A stretch of DNA of 64,000 nucleotides from Euclidia mi (lineage: Eukaryota > Arthropoda > Insecta > Lepidoptera > Erebidae), in NCBI GenBank assembly GCA_944739405.2, contig OX123183.2, forward strand, positions 97,788,729-97,852,728, in the 5' to 3' direction. Positions 42,701 through 53,192 of the stretch are shown here, piece after piece. Below the pieces are notes generated by a model. That model was not told the origin of the DNA. It ran no database searches and saw nothing but the letters and a program-made list of their open reading frames with translations. The position numbers and the translations under genes are program-made. The stretch's first letter is position 1, and each line of letters starts with the position of its first letter.

Positions 42701-45110
42701 TTATTATAGTGAGTAGTGAGTATTATAGTGAGTTGTGTATAAATAAAAATATTATGTTACCTGCACCTTTCGGAAAACAAACGCGTCAGCATGTGTACAC
42801 AAAAAATAACAACACATACATCAAAATCACTCCATTATCATCGACCGCAATCTTCAATTATTATTTTTGATCAAATGTCAACTATTATAATTCATTCATT
42901 GCGGTTCGATCTGCATGTTTTATTCGTTCAATTGCTACTATACCGTGGGTTATATAATTTTAATGTTCGTGCACATTGATTTACTATTCGATAAGCACTG
43001 TCGAGATAAACAACAGTTAGGAGCTTAAGTATGTGCTTTAAGCCGAGTACCTTAGTAATAAGGCACGTCTCGCGTCGTACGTTGATATCAAATGTTATAA
43101 TATTGTTAAACATATACCAGTGGTTATAGTTCAAATTGTAAGCGAATGAGTTTGTTTATAATAATAAGGTGACAGGACTGTAGCTCGCTTGATGATACGG
43201 GGCTACCGTGCAAGGTTTATTTTTTCTTGCCTTCACGTTACCATTGTAAAGCCAGATTCGCGAACTCCCCATTGAAGTGTTTGTAAATTGACACAAAAAA
43301 AGAAACTCTTTTAAAACATGGAAAGGACTTTATCAGCAATGTGTAATGTTTACTAAAAACATTCACGCCAAGAAGTATAATTTGAATACAAGCGTTGTAA
43401 TTTTGTTAATAAGATGCCAACGTACTTATACACTGTCGATCAGAACGTTACCGCCAATATAAATTCCAGACATTAATTTATTACTGAAGTGATTGCCAAA
43501 GTAGATTTAGTACAGTTGTGGAAAAACAATGAATTTTGGCAATATTGTCAATTAAAGAGGCAACCCCGATGTGCACTTTATGTAGTGAGCTTATTGGCGT
43601 CAATGTACTCAATTTCAGACTAAATTTACTTCAATTTCCTCTATGGACTCAAGACAAAAAATCCAATAACAGCTGAGAAAAATCCAATAACAGCTGAGAT
43701 GTGTCTGGAAATGAACTTGGGATCGCACTTTCACTTATAGCAATTACGATTACATTTATGCCCCTAGCAGTTATATTCACTGTAATCGAAAAACATTAAG
43801 TGTAAAGTACAGGAAATTATTTCGTAACATCAAAGTCATATTCATAAAATAAGATCTCACTTAGCTTGTGTACACAATTCTCTCACGTCTAATTAAATGT
43901 TTGTCGCATCATTACCATAAAATATCACGTCATCAAGAGGCATAACTCGCGATGTACAGTTATATCACTCGAATGTAGTTCTACACTGAGAATTCCTTGG
44001 CTATCGTTAAAAAGAATGTGTCTGTTAATAAGGTTCTGTATGACGTTTATTAGAGCTCGTCAGGAGTGATGTGTGTTCGAGATTACTCGGAATGGGTCCA
44101 GTGGTTGGCTTGTGAGAAGTATCGTCGTATAGCATTCATTACTATAACGATGCACTTGGAGCTACCCAAACCAATTGGTGCAGAACAAATTGGTGCATTA
44201 CGGAACCTATAATGTTATAGAAAGGTTGTTTTCTAAGGCTCTAATGGGGATAGATAAACGATGACGTGTTAATGTAACGACTTGGAGGTTGTCTTTAAGA
44301 TACTGTTATGAGAATGTTTAGTTTTAGTACCTTTGCTGCCTATTTTAGTCGCTCTCTGTGTTATCGTGTTATGAAAAGCTATATAAGTATTTGTTTTCAA
44401 ACATTTGAACGTGCATTAAATGCATCTGTATCTTCTTACAACAAAACTTTTTCTTATTATATCTTTTGGTATTTATTAAGTAGGCAAAATCTTTGCAGAT
44501 ACTTTGTCATTGTTTTGTGGGTTTCAATTTTTTGACATCGAACCGTTATTCGATTAGAACAAATATAAGGCAACACTAAAGTGAAAAAAAGACTGGCGAT
44601 CTACAAATCTAAAAACACATGTTATTACCGGTGTTCTCTAGTTACGAGACCTCGTCGTCGCTAAATCAAGCCAGGATTTTATCTCAGAATTGGACAACTT
44701 CCTACTCACTTTCTGTTTCCTGAGACAGATAATCATAAATATTATAAGCGAAAAGTTTTACGAACTTTTACATTATTACATTAGAAAGGCAAAGTTGTTA
44801 AAAGTCGGCATACGGCTTACTGTAATTGTTAGAAATTATTTGCATGATTGTTTGCAAACTAATTTAATCCAATAAAAGCTTAGCAATAAATGTTGAATTT
44901 ATTTAGAAAGTCAGAACACTACGCTAAGTTTGCAAGAGAAATCATCTGAGGACGAAAAGCAAAGATGTTATTAATAAAATTACAGCGCCAGCCGGGAACC
45001 GTGCATTAATAATATTTTGACTGTGGCATTAAAATCATGTCCACTTTAAGCAGTTAATCCGTATGTATACTGGTGTACAATAAGGTGTCAATCTATCTTT
45101 TTATTTTATT
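42701..45110. other. no recognisable feature except a 21-bp tandem duplication
   Basis: About 2.4 kb AT-rich. Two exact 21-bp units, each ending 'tccaataacagctgag', lie at 43657-43677 and 43678-43698. ORFs at 44308-44535 and 44690-44875 show no motif. Confidence 0.5.
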
Positions 45111-45357
45111 TATAGACTCACGCCTGTATCCTCGAAGGGGTAGGCAGAGGTGTAATGTTATACCCACATTTCGACATGAATTTTTGGGTCCCACGTAATA
45201 GGGGGCGAGCCTATTGCCGTACCGGGCACATTACCAGACTCCGTGCTGCTACTGAGAATTTTCTAATGGAAAAACCCAATAACACTTTGCCCGAATAGAA
45301 CCCGAGATCTCTCCTTGCCCAACCCACGCGCACATTTATGCCGCGAGACCAGCGAGG
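45111..45357 (-). repeat. SINE-A copy
   Basis: Minus-strand copy, nearly complete: the 3' end 'ctaccccttcgaggatacag' is at the left, 'caataggctcgcccccta' in the middle and the tRNA-like head at the right, where box B has a small deletion ('gggttctattcgg'). Confidence 0.8.
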
Positions 45358-46033
45358 AAATTTATCTAAATATCTACCTTTATGGCGATTTTGCATCACG
45401 TTTCGTCTTTTAATACTCGTTCCCATAGAATTGGACAAAACTTCTTGTCACAAAACTTTTGAAAAAGTGTAGTAAATTCTAGCTAACTTTCAGTCCAAGG
45501 CTATAGAGGGTACGGCGTGGAAAATTATCTGTCATGCTCGAACTTCAGCCAACAAGCTACTTTTCCAACGAATTACAGACCAACAAGTTTGTATATCTCA
45601 GATTCTTATTTCCTTGTACAAGCAGACGATCACAGCCATGGCCCGCTTGATGATTAACAGATAACTATAGCTCTTATACATTAGCGATGCCAATGACGGA
45701 TCACTTGTGTGTTGCCCATCTAAGGACGCACTAGAAAAACGCGAGGTATAGGTACTCGAGCTCTGCTCTCTTCTTATTATCTAACCCTTAGTTAGGAGTC
45801 CGGTGCTCTCACTCAATATTTTCCACCTATACGTCAAAATTGTGTGAGAGGGTGACACTAACTCAGTCCAGTCAGCACGAAAGGCACCGTGCTATAACTA
45901 ACTTACCTAGTCAGCGCAGAAGTAGTCGTAGTTTTATAAAAGCAGCCTTAAAAAGTATTCAAAAAAGACATTGGGAAATTATCGATGACATAATCAAAAC
46001 AGTAAATCATCTGGCTGTATTCCTCTTCTGGAG
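45358..46033. other. no recognisable feature
   Basis: Moderately AT-rich; a 96-codon plus frame at 45840-46130 runs into the SINE and is not supported. Confidence 0.45.
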
Positions 46034-46280
46034 TGGCGATAGCCTAGTGGAGGGATGGACTGCTACGCAGAGGGTCTCGGGTTCAAATCCATGGCGAGCA
46101 TCAATGACTTCGAAATTATGTGCGTATTAAATTGTTAATTATCACTGGTTAAACGGTGAAGGAAATTACATGTGAAGTCTGCCAACCTGCACTTTGGCAG
46201 CTAGGTGAAATATGGCCATGCTCTTCTCATATTGAGAAGAGACCCGTGCCCAGCAGTGGGACAGTTTATATACAGGGCCG
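46034..46280 (+). repeat. SINE-B reference copy
   Basis: Head 'gtggcgatagcctagtggag' with box B 'gggttcaaatcc', then 'gtgcgtattaaattgttaat', 'gaaattacatgtgaagtctg', 'gagaagagacccgtgcccag' and 'cagtgggacagtttatat'. It is the most readable plus-strand member of the family. Confidence 0.82.
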
Positions 46281-47114
46281 AGTGCAGAGTAAATGTCTCG
46301 ACGCCCCATAGTGCGTCGTGACATTTTGTAAGCTGAAGGTAATTTCAAATTTACAGAGCCTCCTACATTTCAACACAGTACCGTAATATTTCTCTACATC
46401 GATAGATTTACTACCGAGTAATCCGAAACTCTAGAGTTAATTTCAAGTTACACATTCGCTTTAAGGGAACATAACTACCGTTTATGTTTTTAGTAAGTAA
46501 GGCCAGGTGCACCATGGTACATGTAGGGTTGAAAGTTCACGTAAGGACATGGCAATTTGCCCGTACATTTGAATGTATTGCCTACAGTAGGCGGTAATAT
46601 ACAAGCTAGGTATAATGTTAGTTTCTAAAATGTACGATAGACTAATGTAGAACTTGCTGTATATAGTTAAACCTAAGTCTTCGTATGGTGCAATCTGAAG
46701 CAATTATTGACTGATTCTGGATACTTTATGTATGACCTGGCCATGAATCGGAACTCAAGTCCAAAGCGTGTGGCCCACGGCTTAGCCTAATTTAATGCTT
46801 CTTATTATTGTGAGATCTGAGAATATAACTTATTTATGATTTGTTTACAATGTCAAGTATCAATGTTTTTCGTAGGATTCTTTGAAGGTAAACAAACATG
46901 AGCGAATTGTGTATTTTCTATTAATATGAATAACTAGAGTTGACTCACGGCTTCACGTGAATTTTAAACCTAAACTTCACCTTTACCAGAAGTCACACTG
47001 TCTATTGGTGAAAACCGTGCGAAAAACCATTCTGTAGTTTTCAAGTTTATCGCGTGAATGTACACGAATATAATCGATTTTAAACTTTCGCGATTTGTAT
47101 ACATTATACAATAT
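46281..47114. other. no recognisable feature
   Basis: AT-rich spacer; the small ORFs here are chance. Confidence 0.45.
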
Positions 47115-47184
47115 TATTTAGCGGGTCTTAGTCGCGATAATTTACTTATTTAAAGGCAGAATCGCAACTAAGACCCGCTAAATA
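47115..47184. repeat. hairpin, 24-bp arms, 22-nt loop
   Basis: 'tatttagcgggtcttagtcg' (continuing 'cgat') pairs with 47161-47184 with a single mismatch. The arms are GC-richer than the flanks. It could be a miniature element or an RNA hairpin. Confidence 0.9.
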
Positions 47185-48229
47185 AAATTGTGTGATGAAC
47201 ACGAATATAGACAATACGGACAAACAGGACGCGGTGGGAACTTCATTTTATAATATGTGTATATTAATACTGGATAACTAGTGTTATTGTAAAAATCAAA
47301 AGTCTAGTGCAGAATATCAATAATTACTGTGCTTATACTGACATGGAAGACTAGCTTTTCATCATATATTTTTCTGTCAACTACACTATTATTACCGTAG
47401 TCGCAGTACATCAGAAAAACGACCTCTAACCAAGTATTATAGAGCATGTAATGGCTGGGGTTCACACCTGACACCGATCAATCATCCGACGCCAGTTTCT
47501 AAACAATCCTATTGAAATTCAGCTCAACGCAGGATATTGAACAATAGTTAAGGCTGTCAAACAACGTTTTACTCATAGTTCGTGGCTGACCGGCGCCTAA
47601 TTATTTTTGAATGGTTATTGACGTTATAGTCCAAAACACAACATTAACTTAGTTGCATTTTGCGGGGTTATTATATCGGGGGGGAACCGAAGTATAGATT
47701 TTATATCACCAAATAAAAAAAACTATAAGGAAATAAATCAAGATCCCAGATATTTCATGAATCTGTTGAGCTATCAATTAATCTTATTGGCAGGGTTGGG
47801 TAAAGGGGGGAATCAAAAAGGGATGATTTGTTAAGTTACGCCTGTAATGTAGTTCTGACATCCAGATATCTCTCAGATTATTTATTTATTTTGCCTCATT
47901 TATCAGTAGTGGATATTTTGCCAACTATTTTCTATGGTTGTTTGAAGAATAAATTTGAGGTAATGCTTGTAGTTTTAACCACGAATTTATCTCAATTGAT
48001 TTATCATTATTGCTATCTTGAATAAATACTTAAATTATTCCAGGGTATTTTAAGCCTTTGTTTCTTTTGAAACTATTTTTGTAGCATGGATTTACCATTT
48101 AGTTTCATTATTTTTGCTGCCTGCGAAATACAATTCCTATTTATGTACTTACTTATTATGCAAATATGATGGATATGATGGATGCTTGTTAATCTTTCAC
48201 GCAAAAACTAATGAACGGATGTTGATGAT
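47185..48229. other. no recognisable feature
   Basis: AT-rich DNA with short G runs at about 47678-47685 and 47803-47809. Confidence 0.45.
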
Positions 48230-48487
48230 ACATACATACATAGTGTCACGCCTATATCCTCGAAGAGGTAGACAGAGGTGTATTACTACACCCACTTTTC
48301 GCCAGATATATTCTGGTCCCACGTAATAGTGGGCGAGCCTATTGCCGTACCGGGCACATTACCAAACTGCGTGCTGCTACTGAGAATTTCCTAACGGAAA
48401 AACCCAATAACACTTTGCCCGACCCGGGGATCGAACCCGAGACCTCCCAAACCCACGCGCACATTTATGATGCAAGACCAATGAGGC
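48230..48487 (-). repeat. SINE-A copy
   Basis: Near-complete minus-strand copy. It has the tRNA-like head with box B 'gggttcgatccccg', 'gggcaaagtgttattgggtt', 'ggtacggcaataggctcgcc', and the tail 'cctctgtctacctcttcgag'. Confidence 0.82.
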
Positions 48488-49621
48488 AGACTGTTGATGG
48501 ATTTGGTGAATTTGATGATACTTTGCAATAATGTGCCTGTGCCTATGCTTTAAAATAGCACTTTTGGCCCAAATAAGCAACCAGAGGGCCAATTCTCCTA
48601 AATAGATTTGTTCAAAATGCAGTTTCGATCTAATGTCAGTGACATACTTATGTCAAAAATGGTATTCTCCTAAATTAACTGATATTTGAATGATATCACG
48701 ACTAGATCGTGAATTGTAAAATGTGTCAAAATATATGTCAACCACGAACTATTTAAGTCAAATTAGACGATAATGTTATTATGTAAGCAGAATACCAATT
48801 GTGAGTCATTTCAAAATATAATCTCATTTCGTTCAAAATATAGTTTCAATGTCAGATAAAATACGAGAATTGGCCTTCAGGACGCGGGCAAGGTCTCACG
48901 CTGAAGTAAATAGTTCTTCATTTGAAAATCGGCATGACTTTACAGTACCTCAAGCTTAGTTTCCAGTTAAAACGAATTCATTGAATTTATTGCCACATCA
49001 TCAAATAAATAACGACAGTTTGAATAAAGTGGCTCAAACATGTGTTTAATTACAAAATAACTAGTAATTCAGGATTGAAAAACCAGTCTTAAATAAACCG
49101 ATGTACTTTGATACCTTATTTACTCTAGGATATAAACAGGATCATTTATTGCTCTGTCCTTACAAGAGGGAAAACATATTTCAATATTGAAATAGCCATA
49201 AAATATTCAATAAGCCATAACTATCTTAGGTTAATTACTTATTAGCTTACGTTATCTATTTAAATAACGGGTTAAGGAACAGTTAACGTACTAACCGTGT
49301 AACCACAGAGCAATTAGTTAATGTAATTGTAATTATAAAGTGATTATTTTAATTATATTATGTAAGCATTCATATTGGCATGTAACAGAATGTAATATTA
49401 TGGAGATACCATAATTAACATATAAGCTTGTTTATTGATTTCTAGCAGACGTCTGCGGTTTTATTTATGTAAACAGATTGCCATCGGTTTTGATGATACG
49501 CGTTTTAGTCGTAACTAGCTTTTGCCTGCGGCTCCTCTGCCGTGGGTGTCGGGTATTGCAGCCAAAGGAAGCTATGTGGTGTTCCAGTCTGATGTATAAA
49601 ATTATTATAATTTTTTTTTAT
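48488..49621. other. no recognisable feature
   Basis: AT-rich DNA. 'gctcctctgccgtgggtgtc' near 49530 hints at the end of a family H-like repeat but is too short to call. Confidence 0.4.
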
Positions 49622-49828
49622 ACATGACAACTCCCGCACTAGGAATCATTCCTGTGTCGCGGGGGCTTTACAAACATACAACCAACGGACACAATGAACA
49701 CCAAGACTCGAAACCACAATTTATGGATCACTCAAAGTGTTGTCTCGTGCGGGAATCGAACCCAAAACACTCGGTGCAGTGTCAAGCGGCGAGGTAGCCG
49801 CTTAAACCACTACGCCAACCGTGTAGTC
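49622..49828 (-). repeat. SINE-D copy, near complete
   Basis: Minus strand: head 'cacggttggcgtagtggttt', box B 'gggttcgattcccg', then 'gagtgatccataaattgtgg', 'gagtcttggtgttcattgtg', 'aaagcccccgcgacacagga' and an A-rich tail. It is better preserved than the copy at 39849. Confidence 0.82.
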
Positions 49829-50100
49829 AATTTGCATACACGTTTGGTAATTCAAGATTTATTTGGATAAAGAGAGCGGTTAAATTAAGCTGGGATAATG
49901 GGATATATGAAAATGTCTCTATTATTATGTACCTTCCTAATTTAAATAATACTTTCCAATCTGTTGAACATGGTTAACCGGAAATTAAGACTATGAAGAA
50001 AATTTTAGTTTAGTGGGTTTCGAATTGATCAAACTGAACCGGTCCTTCAGTGGAAATACGAAGAATTCATATGATTAAGTCTGAGCAGAACCGTAGCAAT
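49829..50100. other. no recognisable feature
   Basis: AT-rich spacer before the split SINE-A copy. Confidence 0.4.
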
Positions 50101-50151
50101 TTAGTCACTCGGATCCACTATGAACCAGCATTGAGTCTGGCAATGTGCCCG
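50101..50151 (+). repeat. SINE-A, left part, split by hAT-like element 2
   Basis: 'accagcattgagtctggcaa' then 'tgtgcccg' corresponds to the SINE-A middle just before 'gtaatgtgcccggtacggca'. The remainder continues at 51356 with 'tgtgcccggtaacggcaata'. Confidence 0.7.
50144..50151 (+). repeat. 8-bp TSD of hAT-like element 2, left
   Basis: 'tgtgcccg', exact copy at 51356-51363; intact SINE-A copies carry only one. Confidence 0.9.
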
Positions 50152-50164
50152 TGGTGTTGCCCAA

Positions 50165-50310
50165 ATGCAAGAACAAGACGAGACTTAGCCAGTCTTGGTC
50201 TTGGTCTTGCGCCAATACACCTGGTCTTGGTCTTGGTCTTGGTATTGCGCTCCCAGTCTTGGTCTTGGTCTTGGTCTTGCAGCAAGAGTCTTGCAAGTCT
50301 TGCAATTACC
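50165..50310. repeat. left subterminal (CTTGGT)n-type array
   Basis: Blocks such as 'cttggtcttggtcttgcgcc' occur three times, separated by short spacers, and end in a 'gcaagagtcttgcaagtctt' palindrome-like stretch. Confidence 0.9.
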
Positions 50311-51179
50311 TATCAGTCTATTACTATTTATTAAAGTTTTTAAATCTTAGAAAAACGTATTAGAATTGGAACATTGTGAGCTTGAATTAACACAGCCATA
50401 GTAAAGATCAAGCAGATTAATAAATAACTGAAGATTTGATAAGAAATTCGAAAAATCAACTGACCTATATGTCGTTTTCCATGGAAGTAACTGTTTCTTA
50501 ATAAACATTTATGATTTATAAGCTTACATTTGCTAAAACATGTAAAAAAAACAAATTAATTACAATAACTTGACTGTATTTTAAAGAACAATATCTGTCT
50601 AGAAAGAGATTGAACCCTCAACTTATATGAAATTTAATAAAAGAGTTTTACGATTTATCATTTATTTCAATAAAAAATAAAATACAACACAAATCAAACG
50701 AAACAGTACACAACAGCTTTATCATTAGGTTATGTTACTTTATATCAATTCTTTTGACCAAGAATTAATACAAAGTAACCATCTGACTGACTCATCACTT
50801 AATAGTGTCAAATGTTGTGATTTCGGCGCGGCGGCAACGATTGTTGTATATGATTTCAAAAGAAGCCGCCGGCGCGTGTATCATAACCATGTACTTCCGA
50901 AAAGCGGCAAATTTCTTTGAGAAGTAAGTACAAAACCTTTGATGCCGCATTATCAAAGTGCCGATGGTTAAAACATAACTATGCATGCACTCAGTTTGAT
51001 TTTAATGGATATTTTTTTATTCGCTATGTAGGTATGTTTATGGTACCTATTAGTCGTAATGCGCATAGGTCCAGTTTTTCATATTCTTTGATACAGTTTT
51101 TTGCGTCTCATAGAATTCCTAAGCGTACCTATACACCGAACTGTTACACCTAACTACTCCGTGAAATAGCGCTAAGTCC

Positions 51180-51335
51180 TAGCTGCAAGACGCAAGAGTC
51201 TTGCAGGCTTAGTCTTGTTCTTGCTCAAGTCTTGCACGATCAGTCTTGGTCTTGGTCTTGCTAAAAATACGCGGTCTTGTTCTTGGTCTTGGTCTTGCAA
51301 AAACGCAAGAACAAGACCAAGACTGCAAGACCAAG
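51180..51335. repeat. right subterminal (CTTGGT)n-type array
   Basis: 'cagtcttggtcttggtcttg' and similar blocks, followed by the reverse-oriented 'gcaagaacaagaccaagact'. It mirrors the left end of the element. Confidence 0.9.
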
Positions 51336-51355
51336 ACTGAATTTGGGCAACACTA

Positions 51356-51505
51356 TGTGCCCGGTAACGGCAATAGGCTCGGCCCTTATTTCGTGAGACC
51401 TATAATTCATTAAATGGCAAAATGTGGGTGTACAATAATATTAAACCTCTAATAGTAATATTACCTCTGCCTACCCCTTCGGGGATACAGGCAGTCCATA
51501 AAAAA
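51356..51505 (+). repeat. SINE-A, right part
   Basis: Begins with the second TSD copy, then 'gtaacggcaataggctcggc', 'atggcaaaatgtgggtgtac' and the tail 'cctctgcctaccccttcggg'. A small extra segment with 'aacctctaatagtaatatt' lies before the tail. Confidence 0.75.
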
Positions 51506-52084
51506 TCTTAGCTACACAAATATTTTACAAATATATTCCAGGTATAATATTTGTTAACGTGGAGGAAAATCTTAATGTTGTTTATGTATCGCCTACGCAA
51601 GAGATTCTAAGAATAAATCGGAAAACAGGAAGCATATTATATATACTCTTTTCAAGTGAAAATGATCGGTTGTTGTTGGTAAATCAATAAGTACAAAATT
51701 TTCAACAAAAGTAAAAAAACAAAAAAAAAAACAGAACTATAAAATCGGATTCCATTTCACAAAGTAAAATATACGTAAAAAATAAATATTCTTAAAATAA
51801 AAGGATCGAAAATGGAATCGAAAATTAGTGGTTTTCTCCATACTATTGACAAAGAAGACATCATGTTTTCCATTACTATTCAAATATATTCAGTCTCCAT
51901 TCAAGCTCCTTGTATCGAGTTCTTATGAGAGAATCATTACAAGCTGTTTAATAATTTATTTGGGCGTCGACCCAGAAATAGAAAGGACGATATCAGACAT
52001 TTATTTCGAAACGTGAGATAAGAAAAAGGTCAGTATTTTATGGAATTCTCTCTGGAACTTTCTATGATGTACATTTATTTATAC
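51506..52084. other. no recognisable feature
   Basis: AT-rich DNA with poly(A) tracts near 51710-51735. Confidence 0.45.
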
Positions 52085-52160
52085 TAAAGGCGTTTGTAGT
52101 CGCCTCCCCGCTTATACTGTCGGAAGTCATAGGTTCAATACCCACAGGAGCTCTTACGTC
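52085..52160 (+). repeat. degenerate SINE-D head
   Basis: 'gtttgtagtcgcctccccgc' and 'gtcataggttcaatacccac' parallel the SINE-D head (gcggcc-gcctcgccgctt ... gggttcgaccc). Confidence 0.45.
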
Positions 52161-52847
52161 TGCTTGTTCTTTATGTCCGTTATTAAAGTTTGAATAAAGT
52201 GGAACGTCTCTGCGTGTATTTTTTAAATAAATCTAGAATAACTGTCGTAGTATGCGACTACTTCATTGAAGAAGAAGGGCTTTCGAATGGTAACTTAGAT
52301 CAATAAGTCTGTATTATACGTACATATATGTACAATATATATGCAAAAAGAGCCAAATCACCAAACCCATTTATAGATCGAATATTGAAACCGGGCGTTA
52401 ACGAATAAAGTAAGTGAAATATTTAGTATTATCAAGTAATAAGACCAGAACTTTTATTTAATACCCTAGAATCTAACTACATACGCAGCTTTGTATATAA
52501 TAAAATATCCGTTAAATGAAACAAATCTGTTTCTCAAGTAGCTTTATCGCATGTCAAAATGTTCTTATGTGTTGTGGCACATAATCACTGTGTCGTTGTC
52601 ACCGGCTGTTACGTCTGCCTTTATCCGAACCCTCCGAATCCCTCGGCTAAGTGCCAGTTACGCGACTTGTAATCGGTGGACCGTCGCATTATCCTGGCTT
52701 CCCCTTTTTACTTTTAATCTTAGAGGCCTTGCGAATGTTCATTTGAAATGGAATACACATTTTAAATAAAAATAAACTGGGTAATACTAGTAGTATTAAA
52801 GGTTTGTCATGAACTCATATATTTTATTATTTTTCAGATAATAGAGC
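52161..52847. other. AT-rich DNA with a MITE end fragment
   Basis: 'gatcgaatattgaaaccgg' at 52375-52394 repeats the right end of the hairpin element at 36365-36499. The 72-codon ORF at 52551-52769 has no motif. Confidence 0.4.
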
Positions 52848-52945
52848 ATCGTAAGCTCAGTGGAGAGACTAACAGACTGCTACTCAAAGAATCTCGGGTT
52901 CATACCCATGACGCGGACCGCTAACTTGCTAACGCGACGTCCTAC
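52848..52945 (+). repeat. SINE-B/C head fragment
   Basis: 'gcatcgtaagctcagtggag' and 'ctcgggttcatacccatgac' preserve the A-box- and B-box-like parts; then 'ccgctaacttgctaacgcg' and loss of the body. Confidence 0.55.
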
Positions 52946-52989
52946 GTGAGTGGCTCACTAGTCCTTCATTATAGGGGTTGACCTCGGAA

Positions 52990-53173
52990 AATCGACATAC
53001 CCAGTATATTACCACGTAAAAACTTGTATTTTGGCATCCTAAAATTGTTCTCAAAAGTCACATATAATTGGATATCTGCAAGTTTTAAATTCAGGGGTCA
53101 AAGTTCACAAAAATAAATTACTTTTTTGGCAAATATCTCGTTTTCTATGGGTTTTACGCTATTTGTATTTATT
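52990..53173 (+). repeat. unidentified repeat hosting the RTE insertion, left flank
   Basis: 'ggcaaatatctcgttttcta' and 'tgggttttacgctatttgta' continue after the insertion as 'aaattctctacaacttttta'. From memory this wording belongs to a dispersed insect repeat. Right flank: 56485 to about 56620. Confidence 0.4.
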
Positions 53174-53192
53174 ATCAAAATTGTAGAAAATT
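53174..53192 (+). repeat. 19-bp TSD of the RTE element, left
   Basis: 'atcaaaattgtagaaaatt', repeated exactly at 56485-56503. Confidence 0.95.

Larger units (their letters stand above)
50152..51355. mobile_element. non-autonomous hAT-like element 2 with hexamer subterminal arrays (1204 bp)
   Basis: The terminal inverted repeats 'tggtgttgcccaaat' and 'atttgggcaacacta' match at 14 of 15 positions and are bounded by an exact 8-bp TSD. Both ends carry dense arrays of the hexamer cttggt and of 'gcaagaacaagac', in both orientations (about 50165-50310 and 51180-51335). The interior is AT-rich without a transposase; the small ORFs inside are unrecognised. Reading frames through the hexamers (for example 50105-50305 minus, KTKTKT) are artefacts. 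Confidence 0.85.

Noticed and set aside
50105..50305. Repetitive Lys-Thr-rich peptide ORF
   Set aside because: Produced by the CTTGGT hexamer array of the hAT-like element; both strands give repetitive frames.
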